A stretch of 64,000 bases of DNA from positions 101,966 through 165,965 of the forward strand of contig NZ_JAMXLR010000095.1 of assembly GCF_024054565.1 (NCBI RefSeq), written 5' to 3'. The stretch comes from Aeoliella straminimaris (GTDB taxonomy: Bacteria > Planctomycetota > Planctomycetia > Pirellulales > Lacipirellulaceae). The notes below the pieces were generated by a model. It worked only from the letters and a program-made list of their open reading frames with translations, had not been told where the DNA came from and searched no databases. Positions 59,308-64,000 of the stretch are shown in pieces. Position 1 is the first letter of the stretch, and each line of letters opens with the position of its first letter. A program made the translations under genes and the position numbers.

Positions 59308-60828
59308 TCAGTTGGTCTCGAACTCGGAGGGTCCAATGGCATTGCCAATCTGGTTGAGCCGGTCCACCGGATAGACGACTACATCCTGCTTGGTAGCAAC
59401 CGTGCCGGGGAAAGTGCAGTCCGTTTGGCCGCCAGGGATGATCTGCGTCTGCCACTGGTCCCCAATATGGCACTGCACCAGCCAAAGCCAAGGGGCCTTG
59501 CCACTTTCGGGCTGCAATGCGACGCGAGTCGTCCCATCCTTTACGGCCACGCCGATCGAGTGCTGGCCGCCTGTGGAGTTGGGCAGCTGGCACCAGGTTG
59601 TGGCCGGAGGCAGTGCCGGCGAGGTGTAGACCTGTTCGCGAAGCAAATCCTGCAGGCCGCTTCGATTCTGCTGAATGGCCTTGATGCTGAAGTGGATATG
59701 GCCAGGGGCGGAAATGTCAGTGCGTACCACATCGATCTGCTGCTCAATCTCGGTGGGCTTCCATCCCGCGCCGTCGGCCAGCACCTTCGAGGTGAACAGG
59801 CCGGGCCACAGGTGCCGCTGGTGGGTGTTTTGTTGCTGCCACCACTTTAGCAGCACAGGGAAGCTCTGCGCCTTTTGGTCGATTGGCCAGTAGAGTTGAG
59901 GGCTGAAGTAATCGACGGTGCCTTCGTTGAGCCATTTCTTCGAATCGGCGTACAGCTTGTCGTAGGCGTCGAATCCTTGAATCGACGCGGGGTGACCCGG
60001 GCGATAAATGCCGAAGGGGCTTACGCCAAATCGCACCCAGGGTTTGATTTGTTTCGTCTCCTTGGCCACTCGCGCCAGAAACCGATTGACGTTGTCGCGA
60101 CGCCAATCGTCGCGCGACAGACGCTGGGCGGCCGGTGTTTGCTCTTTGTATTGGGCCCAACTCGCATCGTCGGGAAAAGGAACCTCTTGCTTGTCCTCGT
60201 CAGTTACCGGATAGGGGTAGAAATAGTCGTCGAAGTGGATCGCATCGATGTCGTACCGACGGACCACGTCGAGGATTACGTTGCAGCTATGATTGGCCGC
60301 GGCCGGATCGCCCGGGTCGAGCCACAGATAGCTGCCGTATTTCTTGACCATCTCGGGGTGCGTCTTGCTGATATGGTTTGGCGGGACCTCGCTCTTGGAC
60401 GAGGCGTGCCACGCCCTGTAGGGGTTGAACCAGGCGTGCAGTTCCAAACCTCGGTCGTGCGCCGCCTGCACGGCAAACTCCAGCGGGTCATAGCCATCCG
60501 CGGGGCCCTCGCCGGGTGTACCCGTCAGATACTCCGACCAAGGTTCCAACTGCGACTCATACATGGCGTCGCACCCGGGACGGACTTGGAAGACCACGGC
60601 ATTCATGCGCAGGTCGCGTGCCAGGTCCAACAGCGCGATCATCTCCTGCCGCTGCTCTTCGGGCGATAGCCCTGGCCGGCTGGGCCAATCGATGTTGGCC
60701 ACCGTGGCGATCCATGCCGCGCGAAATTCTCGCTCGACACTGGGGGCGGGCGTTTCGGCCAAGCATTGCGAAGCCAGCAGGCCAATCGCCAGCAGCGAAT
60801 GCAATAAGATCAAGTAGCTGCGTTTCAT
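59308..60828 (-). CDS. DigH-like glycosyl hydrolase (GHL10/YddW family)
   Basis: The 506-residue protein starts MKRSYLILLHSLLAIGLLAS, with a signal peptide ending CLAE, so it acts outside the cytoplasm. The GHL10 (DUF187) barrel begins EFRAAWIATVANIDWPSRPG and shows MNAVVFQVRPGCDAMYES, LELHAWFNPYRAW, AIHFDDYFYPYP and RFGVSPFGIYR, and DYFSPQLYWP. These match the family of E. coli DigH (YddW), a hydrolase that cuts peptidoglycan glycans lacking stem peptides. A C-terminal domain of about 110 residues (after residue 395) may bind the substrate. It opens the operon and is followed by the permease after six bases. The gene upstream is on the same strand but 385 bases away. Confidence 0.87.
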   Translation of the reverse strand: MKRSYLILLHSLLAIGLLASQCLAETPAPSVEREFRAAWIATVANIDWPSRPGLSPEEQRQEMIALLDLARDLRMNAVVFQVRPGCDAMYESQLEPWSEYLTGTPGEGPADGYDPLEFAVQAAHDRGLELHAWFNPYRAWHASSKSEVPPNHISKTHPEMVKKYGSYLWLDPGDPAAANHSCNVILDVVRRYDIDAIHFDDYFYPYPVTDEDKQEVPFPDDASWAQYKEQTPAAQRLSRDDWRRDNVNRFLARVAKETKQIKPWVRFGVSPFGIYRPGHPASIQGFDAYDKLYADSKKWLNEGTVDYFSPQLYWPIDQKAQSFPVLLKWWQQQNTHQRHLWPGLFTSKVLADGAGWKPTEIEQQIDVVRTDISAPGHIHFSIKAIQQNRSGLQDLLREQVYTSPALPPATTWCQLPNSTGGQHSIGVAVKDGTTRVALQPESGKAPWLWLVQCHIGDQWQTQIIPGGQTDCTFPGTVATKQDVVVYPVDRLNQIGNAIGPSEFETN

Positions 60829-61213
60829 CACACCAAGCCATCCGTTTTCAGGGCAACATCCGAGCACAGTGACCGATCCCCGTAAGTAAAAGAGTCGTCT
60901 AGGGATACACGCATCCCCAGAGTGGAAAGCCACCTGATCAAATCGTAACAATCGTGGCTGCCGCGTTCATTTGAGGTCCGCGCAAATCTCTCTTCTATCT
61001 GCGCAGGTCCCCTGCAAGTAGCCCGGTAAGACCAAGGATTGCCGAAGCTCGCGCGATAAGTTGTCCTGTTTCGACCAGTGACACGGTCTCTGCTGTCTGG
61101 GTAGGACAGCAGCCCTAGTGCCTCTCTCGGAGTTTCAAGCAAAACGCCCGCACACCGCACAAAGCGGCGCCGGGCGTCTTGGCGCAGGGTAGCTTACAGC
61201 GAAGAGTTTGCGA
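60829..61213. other. Gene-free region with terminator
   Basis: These 385 bases separate the DUF2202 gene and the DigH-like gene, both on the minus strand. Apart from the hairpin at 61141-61177 I see nothing. It should hold the promoter of the recycling operon. Confidence 0.45.
61141..61177 (-). terminator. Probable terminator of the DUF2202 gene
   Basis: On the minus strand ACGCCCG (61171-61177) pairs with CGGGCGT (61144-61150), enclosing an inner stem CCGC/GCGG. It is followed by TTTTGCTTG. This lies 37 bases after the stop codon of the DUF2202 gene and would end its transcript. The T-run is short, so efficiency is uncertain. Confidence 0.6.
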
Positions 61214-62272
61214 TTAACGTCTGCCTCGCAGGCGTTCTTGCTGTAGGTCGCTCGATAGATCCTTTACTCGGTCTTGCGTTTGAGTCCGCAATGGATCACC
61301 CTGCTGGGTTCCCAGTTCCTCAAATGCGCGGTCTCGATCCTGCAACTGCTGTTGCTCGGAATCCTGTTGGTCGCATTGTTGCGGATCGACTCGCAGTTGG
61401 TCCTGTCGCCGAGTCTGTTGCCGGTCTCCACTTTGGGTCGCCTGTCCACTGGACTGGGATCCTTCGGCACCTGCGCCCGAACCCGTGCAGCTAACGCCGA
61501 TTGTATTGCGGCCTTCGGAAGCCGCAGTGAACGCCGCCAGATGGTTTTCGGAACCAGCCAACAGATTGCCGTAGGCTTGTGTGAGATCGGCGTTGTCGGT
61601 GGTAGTGATTGCCTGCTGCAGGTCGACGATATCAAGCTCCTCAATCGTGATACCCACCTGGTAGGCCTGCGCCAGCGACTCGGCCCCTTGGGCGATTAGC
61701 GTGTCGTACAAGCCCTGAAGCGTTGGGTCTTGGAACTGCCCCATCGTGTAACCTTCGATGGGATCATCCAGTCCGTACTTATCAATCAGGCTGCCCATGG
61801 CATCCAGGTGTTGCTGTTCGGCATTGGCGATGTTGTCGAAGATCGCCACCTGGTGCTGCTCGCCTAGAGTGCGGTAGACATCCAGGGCCAGCTTTTCTTC
61901 CTGCCGCATATGCAGCAGATCGGCGGTCTCTTGGGAGTCGAGATCACCGCCGAGCAGCGCAGCACTTCCTTGTCCCGCACCCTGCTGGCTTTTTTGTTGG
62001 GGAGTGCTTTCCTGATAGCCGCCGAACAAGGCACTCCGCGTTGCCGGGCGCATGCGCATTTGCTGCTGTGCGGCAGCGCCGCCTTGCCCTGCGACCTGCA
62101 CGGTGTCGCAGTCGCCAGCACCAGCTCCGTTCGCGCCATCCTGGGGGGCTGCAAGCACCCCGCCCCAACCTGCGGCCGAAAGCACCTCGCGCCGCTCGAG
62201 CGCTTCGCTACGGAGCATACGCCCCGCGCGGTACCAAGCCGACTTCTTACTTGCATGATTCTGTTGAGCCAT
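61214..62272 (-). CDS. DUF2202 surface protein with planctomycete LEPR-like motif
   Basis: The protein has 352 residues from MAQQNHASKK, with AAAGGAG 8 bases upstream of the ATG. Near the N-terminus, RSEALERREVLSAAG matches the 'LExRxxLSA' planctomycete surface-protein motif, which probably serves as an export or anchoring signal. The core, about residues 115-250, is a ferritin-like DUF2202 domain (MRQEEKLALDVYRTLGEQHQ and ANAEQQHLDAMGSLIDKYGL) with Glu and His residues that could bind iron. The remainder is low-complexity, rich in Gln, Gly, Ser and Asp (GSQSSGQATQSGDRQQTRRQ), especially at the C-terminus. The function of DUF2202 is not established. A terminator follows the gene. Confidence 0.8.
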   Translation of the reverse strand: MAQQNHASKKSAWYRAGRMLRSEALERREVLSAAGWGGVLAAPQDGANGAGAGDCDTVQVAGQGGAAAQQQMRMRPATRSALFGGYQESTPQQKSQQGAGQGSAALLGGDLDSQETADLLHMRQEEKLALDVYRTLGEQHQVAIFDNIANAEQQHLDAMGSLIDKYGLDDPIEGYTMGQFQDPTLQGLYDTLIAQGAESLAQAYQVGITIEELDIVDLQQAITTTDNADLTQAYGNLLAGSENHLAAFTAASEGRNTIGVSCTGSGAGAEGSQSSGQATQSGDRQQTRRQDQLRVDPQQCDQQDSEQQQLQDRDRAFEELGTQQGDPLRTQTQDRVKDLSSDLQQERLRGRR

Positions 62273-62697
62273 CCTCGTTGCTCCTTTCCAGCTAGCCAGA
62301 CGAGCGGCAGATGCCAACCATCGGGCGCACTTGAAGTAGATGTGACAAGTTGCGGCCCCATGGGAACAAAAACGACAGACCGCGTGCCGAAGACTGTCAG
62401 GCGTGCATGCAACTGCTGGACCGGATTGCGCAGGTTGATAGGGATGCGCGTCGCCGTTTCGGAAACGGGCAGTACTTTGTTCTATTGAAGACAAGCTTGC
62501 CTGGTTGCGATCGTAGATACTGAGCAACGATGGTATGACACGAATCATTCGACTGTGCAAAACTTGCAGCGCTGTGGCATGGTACGACTTCTTGGTAGAA
62601 ACAGTTGGCTTAGATGCTTCGTGGCACTCAGCGTTTGGGATAGAATAGAGTGTTAGGAGGCACCACCGTCTCATCACTCATTTGGACAACACGAACC
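62273..62697. other. Gene-free region between divergent DUF2202 and histidine kinase genes
   Basis: No gene can be supported in these 425 bases. It probably holds the promoters for both flanking genes. GGAGG at 62656-62660 is too far from the kinase's GTG (62698) to be its ribosome site, so the kinase start remains unsettled. Confidence 0.45.
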
Positions 62698-64000
62698 GTG
62701 CATCCGGTCGTCAGGAAAGCCGCCGTTGTGGCCGCGTTGTTAGTGGCGTGGCTCGCGTTTGCCTTTTGGCAACACCACGAGTATGGCCACGAGCGCGATC
62801 GTATCAGGGCCGACCTCGTGCGTCAGTCGGAGGTACTGCGGCAAGCTTTCCTGGGGGGCGCCCGCGCGCATCGCAGATTGGGCAGAGTGTTCGAGGAGCA
62901 GATGCAAGCCGTGATGGATGAGATTACGGGCACCTCGGGCGTGTTGGCCGTGCGGATGAGAGATCAAAGCGGCTGGCTGTCGATTGCTGCGGGCGAAACA
63001 AACCTCCTGGAATCGACCGACGAGTCGCCTCAGTGGTTACCGCAGGGGCTGCAGACATCCGAGCAAGTGGAACTGCTGATGATGCCGCGCGGCCAGGGGC
63101 AGGGAGCGGGCGGTCCAAGCTGGTCGCGCGATCTGGAGGCTGAAGGAGAACCATTGAAACTGAGGCTTACACTGCTGTTGGACCGAACGGCCGCCGACGC
63201 AGCGATTCAATCGGCCGGCCGGCAGCGCCTGGCCATGGTGCTGGCGGGGGGCGTGGTATTGGCCGCGCTGGGATTCGCCTGGGCCGCCATGATGCGGACA
63301 GTTGAAGCACGCAGCCAATCCCAGTTGCTGCAGGTGGAGAAGCAACGCCTGGAGAATCTCAGCCAGGCGGCGTCCGGACTGGCCCACGAGACTCGTAATC
63401 CACTGGGAGTGATTCGGGCGGGACTGCAGAAGCTGATGCTCAACGGCAGCAATGCATCTGCAGCCGAAGGCCACTCGCGGTTACGGTTACTGGTCGAGGA
63501 GTGCGACCGCGTAACCGCCCGTATCAACCAGTTCCTGGCCTACGCCCGACCTCGCACCGCGGAACTCCGGTCCACGCGGGTTGCTCCCCTTGTCGAGGAG
63601 CTTACGGTATTGCTGCAACCCGATCTGGATGGAGCCGAGGTACAATTGCAGTCGCACATCGAGGCGGGGTGCGAGACGATCATGGCCGACGCGAACTTGT
63701 TGCGGCAGGTGCTGTTTAACCTGCTGCAGAACGCGATTGCCTTCTCTCCGCGGGCAGCAACTGTTGAACTGCAATTCGAAAAGGCCTCTGCCGGCGCGGC
63801 CGTGGTCAGCGTTGCCGATCGCGGTCCGGGGGTCTCGGCTGAGATGGCCGACCAGTTGTTTGCTCCCTACGTCACCACCCGCCAAGATGGCGCGGGGTTG
63901 GGATTGGCGATTGTGTCACAACTGTCGAAGCAGCAAGGTTGGACCGTGCAATACCAGGGCCGACCGTCTGGTGGTGCTTGCTTTCTGATCGAGGGAATCC
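62698..64000 (+). CDS. Sensor histidine kinase (C-terminus beyond the window)
   Basis: The reading frame runs from GTG 62698 through the right edge (434 codons seen). It starts with an N-terminal membrane helix (AAVVAALLVAWLAFAFW), has an extracytoplasmic sensing region (about 25-185) and a second helix (LAMVLAGGVVLAALGFAWAA). The dimerisation/H-box is SGLAHETRNPLGVIRAGLQK with the phospho-accepting His230. The ATPase part has the N box region LLQNAIAFSPRAA, VADRGPGVS and the G box DGAGLGLAIVSQLSKQQGW. It is therefore a typical HisKA-type membrane kinase. The stimulus is unknown, and the response regulator is probably beyond the window. No good Shine-Dalgarno sequence precedes the GTG; an in-frame GTG at 62650 is another option. 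Confidence 0.85.
   Translation, partial: MHPVVRKAAVVAALLVAWLAFAFWQHHEYGHERDRIRADLVRQSEVLRQAFLGGARAHRRLGRVFEEQMQAVMDEITGTSGVLAVRMRDQSGWLSIAAGETNLLESTDESPQWLPQGLQTSEQVELLMMPRGQGQGAGGPSWSRDLEAEGEPLKLRLTLLLDRTAADAAIQSAGRQRLAMVLAGGVVLAALGFAWAAMMRTVEARSQSQLLQVEKQRLENLSQAASGLAHETRNPLGVIRAGLQKLMLNGSNASAAEGHSRLRLLVEECDRVTARINQFLAYARPRTAELRSTRVAPLVEELTVLLQPDLDGAEVQLQSHIEAGCETIMADANLLRQVLFNLLQNAIAFSPRAATVELQFEKASAGAAVVSVADRGPGVSAEMADQLFAPYVTTRQDGAGLGLAIVSQLSKQQGWTVQYQGRPSGGACFLIEGI

Noticed and set aside
1..64000. CRISPR arrays, prophage, transposons or integrons
   Set aside because: No regularly spaced direct repeats with spacers and no recognisable transposase or integrase gene were found anywhere. 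The tandem repeats in the glycine-rich protein are within a coding sequence.

Overview
The window looks like about 64 kb of chromosome from a member of the Planctomycetota, most likely order Pirellulales; this is inferred from gene content, not from a marker gene. The pointers are the tail of a DUF1559 pseudopilin-like protein followed by a small lipoprotein, two secreted sulfatases, three proteins ending in PEP-CTERM-type sorting signals, a dockerin domain, an 'LERREVLSA' surface-protein motif, an ECF sigma factor overlapping a zinc-ribbon Ser/Thr kinase, a fused SecD-SecF, and a TPR protein carrying two RNA-polymerase alpha-CTD-like domains. No transposase, integrase, rRNA or CRISPR array was seen.

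Layout. 1-11.5 kb: DUF1559 tail, EF-hand lipoprotein, nitroreductase divergent from an intradiol dioxygenase, MoxR-like ATPase, His-rich lipoprotein, NADP-type glutamate dehydrogenase, aldehyde dehydrogenase, secreted unknown protein, RND/MMPL exporter. 11.5-18.4 kb (minus strand): a complete jetA-jetB-jetC-jetD Wadjet anti-plasmid defence operon. 18.5-25.3 kb (minus): secDF and yajC, tgt, the TPR/double alpha-CTD protein and tRNA-Thr(CGT). 25.7-37.8 kb: secreted GH2 enzyme, HAD-like DUF2608 protein, yeast-type cytosine deaminase, DksA-type zinc-finger protein, sulfatase, dockerin/PEP-CTERM protein, sialidase-like propeller, glycine-rich protein with four 26-residue repeats, SnoaL-like secreted protein and a His-rich membrane peptide. 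38.0-47.2 kb: ECF sigma/kinase pair, SGNH and other PEP-CTERM proteins, second sulfatase, methyltransferase, GH43-like protein.

47.2-55.2 kb (minus) holds a tightly packed four-gene run of envelope proteins: a secreted protein with a possible amidotransferase-like fold, a CsgG/FlgO-like protein, a lipoprotein, and a 1336-residue protein with its own CsgG-like N-terminus. The last two appear to share a propeller-like region. I do not recognise this locus and consider it the best candidate here for an undescribed system. 55.4-60.8 kb (minus) is a second compact operon: DigH-like glycosyl hydrolase, AmpG-like permease, two-domain GNAT acetyltransferase and NagZ-like GH3. Together these read as a peptidoglycan turnover and recycling pathway. 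The window closes with a DUF2202 surface protein and a truncated sensor histidine kinase.

All functions are assigned by reading motifs and overall similarity from memory; no database search was run. Starts were chosen from Shine-Dalgarno spacing, overlaps and signal peptides where these were visible.
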